A DNA stretch of 64,000 bases from Microbacterium imperiale (GTDB taxonomy: Bacteria > Actinomycetota > Actinomycetes > Actinomycetales > Microbacteriaceae). A program made the position numbers and the translations under genes. Shown here piece after piece: positions 7,527-16,943 of this stretch. Every line of letters begins with the position of its first letter. Position 1 is the first letter of the stretch. The notes beneath the pieces were generated by a model that saw only the letters and a program-made list of their open reading frames with translations, ran no database searches and was not told the origin of the DNA. The stretch lies in contig NZ_JAGIOK010000001.1 of assembly GCF_017876655.1 (NCBI RefSeq), forward strand, positions 2,728,001 to 2,792,000, written 5' to 3'.

Positions 7527-8167
7527 CGCGTCTGGATCGAACGCATGAGGTCGATCTCGGCGCTCTGGGTCTGAACGATGCCGCCCGCGACCTGGACGGC
7601 ACGCGGGTCGCTACCGAGGTCGACGAGGGCCTCGGCCATGGGAACGGCGCCCTCGTGGTGGCGGATCATGAGCTCGAGGAAGAGGCAGTCGGCCGCAGTG
7701 CCGGTTGCCTCGTCGAGCTGAGTGAGCTCGGCCGGAGTGGCCATGCCCATCGCGGCGCGCAGTTCGTCATCCGACAGCGGCTCGTCCGCGGTGCCGTGCG
7801 CGTGCTCGGGGGCGCTCTGCATCCACTGCATGAGCGGCGCCGCCGAGCGCTGCGGAAGCCCCCACTGGACGAGCCAGTCGTAGAACTCGCCGCGCTGACC
7901 CGCCTGCGCCGTCGCGATGTCGAACGACAGGGTGCGGATGCCGTCGTCGTCGGTCTTGCGATAGATGGTCATCGCCATCTCGATCGCCTGCGTGTGATGC
8001 ACCTGCATGTCGCGGGCGAAACCCGCCTCGGGGGATGAGTCGCCCGGCACCGGCGCGGACGTGCCGAAGGCCGTGAACCGGCCCACCGCGAACGCCGCGC
8101 CGGCTACGGCCAGCACGATCAGCAGGACGCCCCACCAGCGCAGGCCGGCGGGCGGGCGATCCGTCAC
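7508..8167 (-). CDS. DUF305 family membrane-anchored protein
   Basis: The 219-residue product has one N-terminal membrane anchor (GVLLIVLAVAGAAFAVGRF) and an extracytoplasmic DUF305 domain. The domain carries the two family histidine pairs, MQVHHTQAIEMA and MIRHHEGAVPMAEAL, which suggest a ferritin-like helical fold and possible metal binding. The biochemical role of the family is not established. The GTG start at 8167 overlaps the stop of the upstream DUF3105 gene by 4 nt. The much longer open frame through this start is a shadow running across the DUF3105 gene. The DUF3105-DUF305 pairing recurs in actinobacteria, so the two probably act together at the cell surface. Confidence 0.85.
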   Translation of the reverse strand: MTDRPPAGLRWWGVLLIVLAVAGAAFAVGRFTAFGTSAPVPGDSSPEAGFARDMQVHHTQAIEMAMTIYRKTDDDGIRTLSFDIATAQAGQRGEFYDWLVQWGLPQRSAAPLMQWMQSAPEHAHGTADEPLSDDELRAAMGMATPAELTQLDEATGTAADCLFLELMIRHHEGAVPMAEALVDLGSDPRAVQVAGGIVQTQSAEIDLMRSIQTRLGCGG

Positions 8168-8868
8168 GCCTTGCCGGGCCCGTCGATCGCGCCCGAGCAG
8201 ATGGCGTTGGGCTCGGGAGCGTTCTGGCTGCGCCAGTACTCCGTGAAGAACTCCTCGATGCGCTCGTCGTCTGCCGAGTCGACCTTCAGCTGCGCGTTCC
8301 AGGCGCTGACGGCGATCGGGGTGTCCATGCCGGGGTAGGGCGAGAGCAGCGCGTAGGTGCTGGGCATGTAGCCCTGCAGGGTCTCGACCTCGGCCTCCGA
8401 GACGACCTCGGGGTCGTAGGTGATCCAGATCGCGCCGTGCTCGAGCGAGTGGACGGCGTTCTCGTTCGCCTGCGGCTCGGTGTAGACGCCGCAGTTGAGC
8501 CAGATCGGGTTGTGCTCGCCGCCGGCGGGCGGGGTCTGCTCGTAGGTGACCGCGCCCTCGACGTGGGTCGTGACGTGCTCGAACGTCTCGACGCCCTCGA
8601 TCTCGCGGCCGGTGCTGTTGCCCGCCTGGTAGGTGACCGGTTTCGGAGCGAAGATCACGGATGCCGCGATGAGACCGATGACCGCGATCGCGGCGGTCGA
8701 GCCTACGACCCACCACACGAGCTTGCTGCGACGGCGCTGGGCGAGCTGCTTCTGATACTCGGCCAGCTTCGCCTGCTTCTGCTGCTCGCGCTGCTGCTTG
8801 ACGGTCAGGTTGATCTTGGCCTGGGCGGCGGGATTGCCGCTCGTGCGCTTGTCGGCGGACGGAGTCAT
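8164..8868 (-). CDS. DUF3105 family membrane-anchored protein
   Basis: The 234-residue protein has a charged, Gln-rich cytoplasmic N-terminus (KQQREQQKQAKLAEYQKQ, likely helical), one membrane helix near residues 45-68 (WWVVGSTAAIAVIGLIAASVIF), and a DUF3105 outer domain. Family features visible are the NPIWLNCGVYTEP segment with its conserved Cys and the HSLEHGAIWITYDP motif with two His. The start at 8868 has a GAGGT binding site. It is translationally coupled to the DUF305 gene by a 4-nt overlap. Function is unproven; co-occurrence with DUF305 points to a shared metal-related or redox role. Confidence 0.85.
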   Translation of the reverse strand: MTPSADKRTSGNPAAQAKINLTVKQQREQQKQAKLAEYQKQLAQRRRSKLVWWVVGSTAAIAVIGLIAASVIFAPKPVTYQAGNSTGREIEGVETFEHVTTHVEGAVTYEQTPPAGGEHNPIWLNCGVYTEPQANENAVHSLEHGAIWITYDPEVVSEAEVETLQGYMPSTYALLSPYPGMDTPIAVSAWNAQLKVDSADDERIEEFFTEYWRSQNAPEPNAICSGAIDGPGKA

Positions 8869-9031
8869 GCTGTGACCTCGGTTCGGGGGCAAGGGGGAGC
8901 GCGGGGCAGCGCGTCCTCAGACTATGCACGTGAATGGTGAATCGGCTGAGAAGCGGGTACATCGATGAACCGGCAACGCGTTACGATTGCAGGTCGCTCT
9001 CTCCACGCTATTGCCTCGAAACGAAGAAGAC

Positions 9032-10438
9032 GTGCCCGAAACTCACTCGAATCCTCCCGCTGCGTCCCCGACTCCGACCGGTTCGGTTCCCACCTCGACC
9101 GGTTCCCGCCGCACCTCGACCGGCTCCATCCGCACCTCGACCGGCTCCATCCGCACCTCGACCGGCGCGATCCGCACGCTCGGCTCGAACCCCGCGACGG
9201 CGCCGATCATGCTTCACCCCGGTGATGCCATCCCCACCGCGCGCCGGGTGATCTACATCATCCTGCTGGGCGCCCTCACCGCGCTCGGACCGTTCACGAT
9301 CGACCTCTACCTGCCGGCCTTCCCGGCGCTCGAGGCCGACTTCCAGACGAGCGCCGCCGCGATTCAGCTCACCCTGACGGGCACGATGGTGGGCTTCGCC
9401 CTCGGACAGCTCGTCGTCGGCCCCCTCAGCGACAAGCTCGGCCGCCGTGTCCCGCTGCTGTGCGTCACCGCGCTGCACGTGCTCTCGAGCACCGCCGCCG
9501 CGATCGCCCCGACCCTCGAGCTGCTGAGCGCTGCTCGCGTGTTCATGGGCATCGGTGCCGCGGCCGGTGGCGTCGTCGCGATGGCGATCGTGCGCGACCT
9601 ATTCGGCGGTCGCCGCCTCGTCGTCATGCTGAGCCGCCTCGCGCTGGTCTCGGGCGTCGCCCCCGTCGCCGCGCCGCTGGTCGGCTCGGGGCTGCTCACG
9701 GTCATGCCGTGGCGCGGCATCTTCGTCGTGCTCGCGGCCTACGGCGCCGTCATGCTCATCGCCTCGCTGTTCCTCGTCCCCGAGACGCTCCCCAAGGCCC
9801 GGCGCCGCGACAGCGGGTCGGCCACGGTGTGGCAGCGGTACCGCAGCGTGCTCAGCGACCGCATCTTCATCGGCGTGCTGATCATCGGCGGCATGACCTT
9901 CAGCGGACTCTTCTCGTACCTGTCGTCGTCGTCGTTCCTGTTCCAGCAGACCTACGGCTTCGACCCGCAGCAGTACGGCGTCCTGTTCGCGGTCAACTCG
10001 CTGGGCGTCGTCCTCGGTGTCCAGACCGCGTCCCGCCTGGCGGCGCGGTTCGGCCCGCAGTGGGTCATGGCGATCTCGACGGCCGTCCTCGTCGTCGCCG
10101 GGGCGAGCATCATCGTCACCGACCAGCTCGGCCTCGGGCTGTGGGGCACCGTCGTGCCGCTGTTCTTCTTCATCACCGCCTGCGGGTTCACCTTCCCGTG
10201 CGTGCAGGTGCTCGCCCTCGACCGGCACGGGCGTGCCGCAGGCACGGCGGCATCCCTCATCGGCGCGGTCAACTTCGGTGTCGCCGGATTCATCTCGCCG
10301 CTGGCGGCGTGGATCTCGGGCGACGCGGGCATCACCCCCACGTCGATGGCGTCGGTCATGGCCGCCTGCGCCGTCATCGCGGTGCTGTCGCTGTGGCTGG
10401 TCGTCCGGCCGCGCACGGTGCCGCAGCTCTCTCCCTGA
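9032..10438 (+). CDS. Bcr/CflA-type MFS drug-efflux transporter with repetitive N-terminus
   Basis: This is a 12-helix proton-driven exporter of the Bcr/CflA drug-resistance group. The first helix shows the typical GALTALGPFTIDLYLPAFP and loop 2-3 shows GPLSDKLGRR. The transporter body starts near RVIYIILLGA. Upstream of it an in-frame Ser/Thr-rich stretch is encoded by 21-bp tandem repeats (9068-9172). The GTG at 9032 was chosen because a weak GAAGAAG lies before it and a TACGAT at 8982-8987 could be the -10. An ATG at 9209 would give 409 residues, the family's usual size, but has no binding site. If 9032 is right the protein carries an unusual cytoplasmic tail of about 60 residues. Confidence 0.82.
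   Translation: MPETHSNPPAASPTPTGSVPTSTGSRRTSTGSIRTSTGSIRTSTGAIRTLGSNPATAPIMLHPGDAIPTARRVIYIILLGALTALGPFTIDLYLPAFPALEADFQTSAAAIQLTLTGTMVGFALGQLVVGPLSDKLGRRVPLLCVTALHVLSSTAAAIAPTLELLSAARVFMGIGAAAGGVVAMAIVRDLFGGRRLVVMLSRLALVSGVAPVAAPLVGSGLLTVMPWRGIFVVLAAYGAVMLIASLFLVPETLPKARRRDSGSATVWQRYRSVLSDRIFIGVLIIGGMTFSGLFSYLSSSSFLFQQTYGFDPQQYGVLFAVNSLGVVLGVQTASRLAARFGPQWVMAISTAVLVVAGASIIVTDQLGLGLWGTVVPLFFFITACGFTFPCVQVLALDRHGRAAGTAASLIGAVNFGVAGFISPLAAWISGDAGITPTSMASVMAACAVIAVLSLWLVVRPRTVPQLSP
9068..9172 (+). repeat. Five 21-bp tandem repeats at the 5' end of the MFS gene
   Basis: Units start at 9068, 9089, 9110, 9131 and 9152. The third and fourth are identical; the others differ at a few positions. In the gene's frame each encodes a heptad like TSTGSIR. 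The repeat may be a slippage-prone coding tail or a leader element if translation begins at 9209. Confidence 0.85.
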
Positions 10439-10496
10439 TCGAAGCGCCCCGCGCAAGGGGACACCGGGGATCGGTCGGCGTCGGCACAATGGGTCG

Positions 10497-11168
10497 ATGC
10501 ATGCGCCACCATCGAGCGAATCCGCGACCGATCCCCGCCGACTCTGGCCCCGCCGTGCGATCAGCGGCGGCATCCTGCTGCTGGGCGGCGGACTGCTCGG
10601 CTGGTGGCTCTTCCTGCAGCTGGGTCAGCCGTTCGACGTCGATCGCTGGTGGAACGAGTGGCTGCCGGCCGACCCCGGCCCGGTGGGATTGGTGTTCGGG
10701 CTGGTGATGAACCGCATCGGCGGCACCTGGGTGGGGGTGTTCGCGATCCCCATCGCCACGGCGATCGCGCTCGTTCTGCTGCGCAGGCCCTGGGCCGCGG
10801 GGTACTTCGTCGTGGCATCGGCCCTCAGTGCCCTCGCCGTGCAACTGATCAAGGGCCTCGTCGACCGCTCGCGACCCGAGGACATCCTCGTCACCACCGA
10901 CGCCGGCTCGTACCCCTCCGGTCATACGGCGAACGCCGCGACGATCGCCGTCGTCGCGTTCATCGTGTTCCCGCGGGTGTGGGTGCTGGTCGCGGGCGTC
11001 GTGTGGACGGTGCTGATGGGGCTCAGTCGCACGGTCGTTCATGCCCACTGGGCGTCGGATACGTTCGGCGGCATGCTGATCGGTGCCGGGGTCGCCCTGA
11101 TCGTCGCGGCGATGTTCACCGCGCAGCTCGAGCGGGAACGGACCGCTCTGTTGCAGCGGCGGAGCTAG
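10497..11168 (+). CDS. PAP2-family membrane phosphatase
   Basis: The 223-residue multi-helix membrane protein carries all three phosphatase motifs of the PAP2 superfamily: KGLVDRSRP (K-x6-RP), YPSGHTAN (PSGH), and SRTVVHAHWASD (SR-x5-H-x3-D). Such enzymes dephosphorylate lipid phosphates such as undecaprenyl pyrophosphate or phosphatidic acid on the outer face of the membrane. The ATG at 10497 follows CACAAT (10485-10490) by 6 nt, suggesting a leaderless transcript. An out-of-frame ATG at 10501 is a decoy. The next gene begins 10 nt downstream with its own -10. Confidence 0.88.
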   Translation: MHAPPSSESATDPRRLWPRRAISGGILLLGGGLLGWWLFLQLGQPFDVDRWWNEWLPADPGPVGLVFGLVMNRIGGTWVGVFAIPIATAIALVLLRRPWAAGYFVVASALSALAVQLIKGLVDRSRPEDILVTTDAGSYPSGHTANAATIAVVAFIVFPRVWVLVAGVVWTVLMGLSRTVVHAHWASDTFGGMLIGAGVALIVAAMFTAQLERERTALLQRRS

Positions 11169-11178
11169 GCTCGCCGGC

Positions 11179-13146
11179 ATGAGCGCCTCGCCCGACGATC
11201 CGGCCGTCCCCTCCAACCCCGCGGTGGCGGCCGCCGAGTTGGCGCGGCTGCGCGCCGAAGCGGATGCCGCCGAGGCGGCGCTCGTCGCCGCACGAGCCCG
11301 CGCTGCGCTCGCGGCAGCGGAGGCGGCGGCCGCTCGCGCAGCAGCCGGATCCGCTCCGGCTCCCGCCGCTAAGCCGGCCTCTGGCGCCGAACCCGCGCCG
11401 GCTGCCGAGCCGATCCCTGCCGCGGAGCCGACCCCCGCCGCCGAGTCCGGCCGTGCTGCCGTCGAGCCGTCGACCACGGCCGATCCCGCGGTTCCGGGTC
11501 CGCTCGACGCGGCGCAGATCGACGCGATCCGGCAGGGGTACGCGTTCGCGGGAGCGGCCCTCGAGCTCGGTGCGCTGCTCAACGACGAGCCGCTGCCGGC
11601 GGCGCCGGTGCGGATCCCGCTCGCGATGACCAACCGCCACGGCCTCATCGCGGGGGCCACCGGCACCGGCAAGACGCGCACCCTGCAGGTGCTCGTCGAG
11701 CAGTTCGCCGCGCACGGGGTGCCGGTGTTCGCGGCGGACATCAAGGGTGATCTGTCGGGCCTGGCGACACCGGGGGAGTCCAGCGAGAGGCTCCTCGCCC
11801 GCACGAGCGCGATCGGGCAGGAGTGGGCGCCGCGCTCGTTCGCGACCGAGTTCCTCGCGCTCGGCGGACGGGGAACCGGCACGCCCATCCGAGCGACGGT
11901 GTCGGGCTTCGGCCCGCTGCTGCTCAGCCGCGTCCTCGGGCTCAACGCGACGCAGGAATCGAGTCTGGGCCTCGTCTTCCACTACGCCGACAGCAACGGT
12001 CTGGCTCTCGTCGACCTCTCCGACCTGCGCGCGGTGCTGACCTACCTGACCAGCGACGACGGCAAGGCCGAGCTGGCCGAGCTCGGCGGCCTGTCGAAGG
12101 CGACGGTCGGCGTCATCCTCCGCGAGCTCATCGCCTTCGCCGATGCCGGCGCCGACGTGTTCTTCGGCGAGCCCGAGTTCGACGTCCGCGACCTGATGCG
12201 CACCGCCGCGTCGGGCGAGGGGGTCATCAGCCTGCTCGAGGTGCCCGGCGTCGCCGACCGGCCCGTGCTGTACTCGACCTTCCTCATGTACCTGCTCGCC
12301 GAGCTGTTCGAGCTGCTGCCCGAGGTGGGTGACGTCGACAAGCCCGAACTGGTCTTCTTCTTCGACGAGGCCCATCTGCTCTTCCGTGACGCCTCGAAGG
12401 ACTTCGTCGCCGCCGTCGTGCAGACCGTCCGGCTCATCCGATCGAAGGGAGTCGGCGTCTTCTTCGTGACGCAGACGCCGAAGGATGTGCCGGCCGACAT
12501 CCTCGCCCAGCTCGGCTCACGTGTGCAGCACGCGCTGCGGGCTTTCACCCCCGACGACGCGAGAGCGCTGCGGGCGAGTGTCGGAACCTATCCGCGATCG
12601 GGCTATGACCTCGAGCGCGTGCTCCAGGAGCTCGGCACGGGCGAAGCGATCGTCACCGTCATGAATGAGCGGGGCGCTCCGACCCCGGTCGCGTGGACCC
12701 GTCTGCGGGCACCCCAGGCCTCGATGGCGCCCGCGGCTGCGGCGGATGTCGACGCCCTGGTGTCGGCGTCCCAGCTGCGACCGCGCTACGCCGAGGCGAT
12801 CGACCGCGAGTCCGCGCGCGAGATCCTCACCGCCCGCATGAACGCCGCGCAGGCCGCCCTGGATGCGGCCGAGGCCGAGGCTGCACGCCGGAAGGCGGAA
12901 CAGGACGCCGCCAAGCTGCGGGCGAAGGCCGACGCGGCGTACGCCAAGCAGCTCGCCGCCATCCGCAAGCAGGCGGCCGCCGACGAGGCGAGAGAGCGTC
13001 GCGATCACGAGCGAATGCTGCGCAGTCTGACGACGAACACGCGGTCGCGCCGCCGGACGCCGGCAGAGCAGATCCTCGGCTCGCGCGCCGGCCAGGATCT
13101 GCTCACCGGCGTCATCCGCGGCATCTTCGGCACGGGCCGGCGGTGA
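11179..13146 (+). CDS. HerA-like/DUF853 ATPase
   Basis: The 655-residue protein has an Ala-rich, probably coiled-coil N-terminus (residues 15-60) and a Pro-Ala linker to about residue 105. An HerA/FtsK-type ATPase core follows, with Walker A GATGTGKT at 159-166 and Walker B LVFFFDEAH near 395. The C-terminus is another Ala/Lys/Arg-rich coiled coil ending in a basic RSRRRTP patch. It matches the DUF853 family of putative DNA-translocating ATPases; no nuclease partner (NurA) lies beside it. TAGGCT (11166-11171) sits 7 nt before the ATG, so it likely has its own leaderless promoter inside the end of the PAP2 gene. The cellular role is unknown. Confidence 0.82.
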   Translation: MSASPDDPAVPSNPAVAAAELARLRAEADAAEAALVAARARAALAAAEAAAARAAAGSAPAPAAKPASGAEPAPAAEPIPAAEPTPAAESGRAAVEPSTTADPAVPGPLDAAQIDAIRQGYAFAGAALELGALLNDEPLPAAPVRIPLAMTNRHGLIAGATGTGKTRTLQVLVEQFAAHGVPVFAADIKGDLSGLATPGESSERLLARTSAIGQEWAPRSFATEFLALGGRGTGTPIRATVSGFGPLLLSRVLGLNATQESSLGLVFHYADSNGLALVDLSDLRAVLTYLTSDDGKAELAELGGLSKATVGVILRELIAFADAGADVFFGEPEFDVRDLMRTAASGEGVISLLEVPGVADRPVLYSTFLMYLLAELFELLPEVGDVDKPELVFFFDEAHLLFRDASKDFVAAVVQTVRLIRSKGVGVFFVTQTPKDVPADILAQLGSRVQHALRAFTPDDARALRASVGTYPRSGYDLERVLQELGTGEAIVTVMNERGAPTPVAWTRLRAPQASMAPAAAADVDALVSASQLRPRYAEAIDRESAREILTARMNAAQAALDAAEAEAARRKAEQDAAKLRAKADAAYAKQLAAIRKQAAADEARERRDHERMLRSLTTNTRSRRRTPAEQILGSRAGQDLLTGVIRGIFGTGRR

Positions 13147-13158
13147 GCCGGCGCCCCC

Positions 13159-14634
13159 TCACGGGCGGATGATGTCGAGCGGCATCGTCGAGGTGTCGAT
13201 GCGCGGATCGTCGTCCTGACGCGCGACGATGGCCTCGGCCTCGGCCCGCGATTCCACCGTCGGCATCGAACCGAGCAGAGGGCGCTGTGCGGTCTCGCGC
13301 ATCGAGAAGAGCGCGACGGCCGCGAGCGCCGAGAAGAACATGATGTAGAAGGCCGGCATGTAGGTGTTGCCCGTCCACTCGATCAGCGCCTGGCTGAACA
13401 GGGGCGTGGTGCCGCCGAAGAGCGACACGGCGAGGTTGTAGGCGATCCCCATCGCGCCGAAGCGGGTGGCGGTGGGGAACAGCGCCGGCAGCGCGCTCGC
13501 CGAGATCGCCACGAACAGCGCGACGGGCACGGCGATGATGCCGAGCGCGATGAACACCGCCCACAGCTCGCCGATCTGCATGATGGCGAAGGCGGGAACC
13601 GTCAGCACGAGCGAGGCGACGATCGCGCACGCGTAGACGCGCCGCCGGCCGAAGCGGTCGCTGAGGCGCCCGACGAAGGGCAGGGTGGCCGACATCACCA
13701 CCAGCACGGGTACGGTTGCGACGGCGGCCGACAGGTTCGACAGGCCGACCTCGGTCTCGAGGTAGGTGGGCATGTAGCTCGTCAGCGCGTACCCCGCGGT
13801 GTTGGTGGCCGCGACGATCGCGACGGCGATCAGGATGGTGCGCCAGTGGTGGCGGATGATGCCGCCGATGCCGTGCCGCGCGAACGGATCGTCCGCACCG
13901 TCGAGAGCGGCCGACGAGCTCTCCTGCTCGAAGGCGGGCGTCTCGGGGATGCGCAGGCGGAACCAGATCGCGACGATGCCCAGCGGGATGGCCACGAGGA
14001 ACGGGATGCGCCAGCCGCCGTCGACCATGGCGTCGGGTCCCCACAGGCCCTCGGCGATCACCGTGGTCAGCGCCACGACCGTCGCACCGGCGGCGAAGCC
14101 GACGTACGAGCCGACGTCGAGCCACGATGCCCAGAAGCCGCGCGAGCGGTCGGGGGAGAACTCGGTGACGTAGGTCGAGGCCCCCGCGTACTCCCCGCCG
14201 GTCGAGAAGCCCTGCACCATCTTGAGCAGGTAGAGGGGGACGACGGCCCAGATGCCGATCTGCGCCGAGGTGGGCAGCAGGCCGATGAGCGCCGTCGCGG
14301 TGGCCATCATCGCCATCGTCAGGAACAGCACCCGCTGGCGCCCGATCCGGTCGCCCAGGGGTCCGAGCACGATCCCCCCGAGCGGCCGCACGAGGAACGA
14401 CACGGCGAACCCGAGCAGGGTCACCAGCAGACCCCACGGGTCGGGGATGTCTTCGGCGAAGACGACGGTGAGCGTGACCGCCAGGTAGCCGTAGATGCCG
14501 AAGTCGAACCACTCCATGAAGTTGCCCACGACGGTGCCCGAGATCGCGGTGCGGACCTTCGTGCGCTCGACGACGATGACGTCGTCGACCTCGAGGCGTC
14601 GACGGGCGGGGCGCTTCGTGCGCGTGCGTGACAT
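13159..14634 (-). CDS. MFS transporter, metabolite:H+ symporter (ProP/MHS) family
   Basis: The 491-residue, 12-helix transporter begins with the MHS-type helix 1 motif (GTVVGNFMEWFDFGIYGYLA) and has the loop GPLGDRIGRQRVLF. These transporters take up compatible solutes, dicarboxylates or aromatic acids with protons. The segment LKMVQGFSTGGEYAGASTYVTEF is typical of ProP/ShiA-type members. The substrate is not predictable. The start at 14634 has a GGAGGAGA site. It converges with the DUF853 gene, the two stops being only about 12 nt apart, and I see no hairpin between them. Confidence 0.87.
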   Translation of the reverse strand: MSRTRTKRPARRRLEVDDVIVVERTKVRTAISGTVVGNFMEWFDFGIYGYLAVTLTVVFAEDIPDPWGLLVTLLGFAVSFLVRPLGGIVLGPLGDRIGRQRVLFLTMAMMATATALIGLLPTSAQIGIWAVVPLYLLKMVQGFSTGGEYAGASTYVTEFSPDRSRGFWASWLDVGSYVGFAAGATVVALTTVIAEGLWGPDAMVDGGWRIPFLVAIPLGIVAIWFRLRIPETPAFEQESSSAALDGADDPFARHGIGGIIRHHWRTILIAVAIVAATNTAGYALTSYMPTYLETEVGLSNLSAAVATVPVLVVMSATLPFVGRLSDRFGRRRVYACAIVASLVLTVPAFAIMQIGELWAVFIALGIIAVPVALFVAISASALPALFPTATRFGAMGIAYNLAVSLFGGTTPLFSQALIEWTGNTYMPAFYIMFFSALAAVALFSMRETAQRPLLGSMPTVESRAEAEAIVARQDDDPRIDTSTMPLDIIRP

Positions 14635-14853
14635 GTTCGGTTCTCCTCCGGCAGCGTCGCCGGCTCGGGTCGCCGAACGACTGTCCTTCGCTCACGGGAC
14701 TGTAGTCGGGTCCGCCGCCCTGCGGCCAAGCCGGTTGCGCACGTTGCGATCCCGTGCCGCCGCCGCTATCGCGCGCGTGGGTCGCTGCCGAGGCCCGCGG
14801 GCCGTCGTGTCAAGTCGTGTCGGCGGGGCGATGCCGCGCCGTAGCGTCGGACC

Positions 14854-16467
14854 ATGAGCGAGCTGACCGCACCCACCGGACGCGAACCCGAACTGCAGGC
14901 CCAGCCCCGGGACGACGGTTCGGCGCCGCGGGCCCTCGTCCTCGGTGCGACGGGATACATCGGCGGGCGCCTCGTGCCCCGTCTCGTCGCCGCCGGGTAC
15001 CGTGTGCGCGTCCTCGCGCGGGTACCGGAGCGCGTGGCCAGCTTCCCCTGGGGCGCGGACGTCGAGGTCGTGTCCGGATCGGCGGATGACCCGGATGCCG
15101 TCGCCGCGGCGGTCGACGATGTCGACGTGCTCTACTACCTCATCCACGCGATGGGCGCCGGCGCCGGCTTCGAGGCCGCCGACGAACGGGCCGCTCGAAC
15201 CGTCGCCCGGGCCGCGGCCGCGGCATCCGTCCGTCGCATCGTCTACCTCGGCGGCCTGCACCCCGCCGACGGCGAGCTGTCGCCGCACCTGCGCTCGCGC
15301 GTGCAGGTCGGTGAGATCCTGCTCGCATCCGGCGTGCCGACACTCGTGCTGCAGGCGGGCGTCGTGATCGGCTCGGGGTCGGCGTCGTTCGAGATGGTGC
15401 GCCACCTCACCGACGTGCTGCCCTACATGCCCGCGCCGCGGTGGGTGCGCAACCGCATCCAGCCGATCGCCGTGCGCGACGTGCTGCACTACCTGCTGGG
15501 CGCGGCCCGCGTGGATCCTGAGCTCAACCGCGCCGTCGACATCGGCGGACCCGACGTGCTGCGGTACGGCCAGATGATGAACGGGTACGCGCTCGAGGCG
15601 GGCCTGCGCCAGCGCGCCATCGCCGCGCTGCCGGTGCTCACTCCGGGCCTCGCGTCGCACTGGGTCAACCTCGTCACGCCGGTGCCGCGCTCGATCGCGC
15701 GTCCGCTGATCGCCTCGCTGCAGAACGAGTGCGTCATGGACGACCACGACATCGACGCCATCATCCCGCCCCCCGAGGGCGGACTGACCCCGTACCGCCG
15801 GGCCGTCCAGCTGGCCTTGGGGCGCGTCGACGCCGACGAGGTCGAGACGAGTTGGCAGGACGCCGACGTCCTCGGCGCTCCGAGCGACCCCCTGCCGAGC
15901 GACCCGGAATGGGCGGGCCGGACGGTGTTCACCGACGAGCGCAGTTCCGATACGACCGCCTCGCCGGAACGGCTGTGGGCCGTCATCGCGGGCATCGGCG
16001 GCACGAACGGCTGGTACTCCGCCCGGGCGCTCTGGGAAATCCGCGGCTGGATGGACCGCCTCGTCGGCGGTATCGGGCTCGCGCGCGGCCGCCGCAGCCG
16101 GGGCACGGTGCGCGTCGGCGACGCGATCGACTTCTGGCGCGTCGAGGCGGTCGAGGAAGGCCGGCTGCTGCGGCTGCGCGCCGAGATGCGGGTGCCCGGT
16201 GAAGCGTGGCTCGAGCTGAAGGCGGTGCCGCGTGAGGGCGGAGCGCGCTACGAGCAGCGCGCCGTCTTCTTCCCGCGCGGGCTCGCGGGGCGGCTGTACT
16301 GGCTCGGAGTGCTGCCCTTCCACGGCCTGATTTTCACCGCCATGGCCACCCGCATCACCGAGATGGCCGAGGGTCGCGCGCCGACGGCGACGGCGGATGC
16401 CGAGGGTGCCCGGTCGGCGCGCGATGTGGCCACCGCGGCGGCGCCGGACTCTATGGTGGGCTCATGA
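14854..16467 (+). CDS. NAD(P)-binding SDR protein with C-terminal DUF2867 domain
   Basis: The 537-residue protein joins an extended SDR/NmrA-type Rossmann domain (GATGYIGGRL, residues 31-40, then YYLIHAMGAG) to a C-terminal DUF2867/START-like region from about residue 360 to 510. The architecture is common in actinobacteria and annotated only as oxidoreductase; the reaction is unknown. TAGCGT (14842-14847) lies 6 nt before the ATG, so the mRNA is probably leaderless. Its stop overlaps the ATG of mogA/moaB by 4 nt, which ties it to the molybdenum cofactor operon although no known step needs it. Confidence 0.8.
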   Translation: MSELTAPTGREPELQAQPRDDGSAPRALVLGATGYIGGRLVPRLVAAGYRVRVLARVPERVASFPWGADVEVVSGSADDPDAVAAAVDDVDVLYYLIHAMGAGAGFEAADERAARTVARAAAAASVRRIVYLGGLHPADGELSPHLRSRVQVGEILLASGVPTLVLQAGVVIGSGSASFEMVRHLTDVLPYMPAPRWVRNRIQPIAVRDVLHYLLGAARVDPELNRAVDIGGPDVLRYGQMMNGYALEAGLRQRAIAALPVLTPGLASHWVNLVTPVPRSIARPLIASLQNECVMDDHDIDAIIPPPEGGLTPYRRAVQLALGRVDADEVETSWQDADVLGAPSDPLPSDPEWAGRTVFTDERSSDTTASPERLWAVIAGIGGTNGWYSARALWEIRGWMDRLVGGIGLARGRRSRGTVRVGDAIDFWRVEAVEEGRLLRLRAEMRVPGEAWLELKAVPREGGARYEQRAVFFPRGLAGRLYWLGVLPFHGLIFTAMATRITEMAEGRAPTATADAEGARSARDVATAAAPDSMVGS

Positions 16468-16943
16468 GCCATCGCGCCGTCGTCGTCACCGTCTCGGATC
16501 GTTCCGCGCGAGGTGAGCGCGACGACACGGCCGGCCCGGTCGCCGTCGAGGCGCTGCGGGCGGCGGGCTTCGACTGCGACGACCCCACGATCGTCACCGA
16601 CGGTGCCGCTGTCGTCGCGCGCACGCTGCGCGACGCCATCGACGCGGGCGCGCGCCTGATCGTCACCACCGGAGGCACCGGGGTGTCACCGCGGGACGAG
16701 ACCCCCGAGGGCACCGCGGAGGTCGTCGAGCGCACGCTGCCGGGCATCCCCGAGGAGTTGCGTCGCCGCGGCGTCGCCGAGACGCCGACCGCCGTCCTGT
16801 CCCGCGGCATCGCGGGCGTCGCCGGATCGGCGCTGATCGTCAACCTGCCCGGGTCGCCGCGCGCGGTGGCATCCGGGATCGGGTTGATCGTCGAGGTCGC
16901 CGGCCACGTCATCGCGCAGCTCGAGGGACGAGACCACCGATGA
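16464..16943 (+). CDS. moaB: MogA/MoaB-family molybdopterin adenylyltransferase
   Basis: The 159-residue protein of the MoaB/Mog fold adenylates molybdopterin before molybdate insertion by MoeA. The signature TTGGTGVSPRDETPE is complete (residues 71-85), including the acidic residues that bind Mg-ATP. NLPGSPRAVASGI forms the second substrate loop. Whether it is the active Mog-type or the B-type paralogue cannot be separated by eye. It is translationally coupled to both neighbours (4-nt overlaps with the SDR gene and with moaE). Confidence 0.88.
   Translation: MSHRAVVVTVSDRSARGERDDTAGPVAVEALRAAGFDCDDPTIVTDGAAVVARTLRDAIDAGARLIVTTGGTGVSPRDETPEGTAEVVERTLPGIPEELRRRGVAETPTAVLSRGIAGVAGSALIVNLPGSPRAVASGIGLIVEVAGHVIAQLEGRDHR

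Noticed and set aside
7508..8962. A 484-codon leftward frame that would fuse unrelated sequence to DUF305
   Set aside because: The upstream half is antisense-frame shadow of the coupled DUF3105 gene; the GTG at 8167 overlapping the DUF3105 stop is the natural start.
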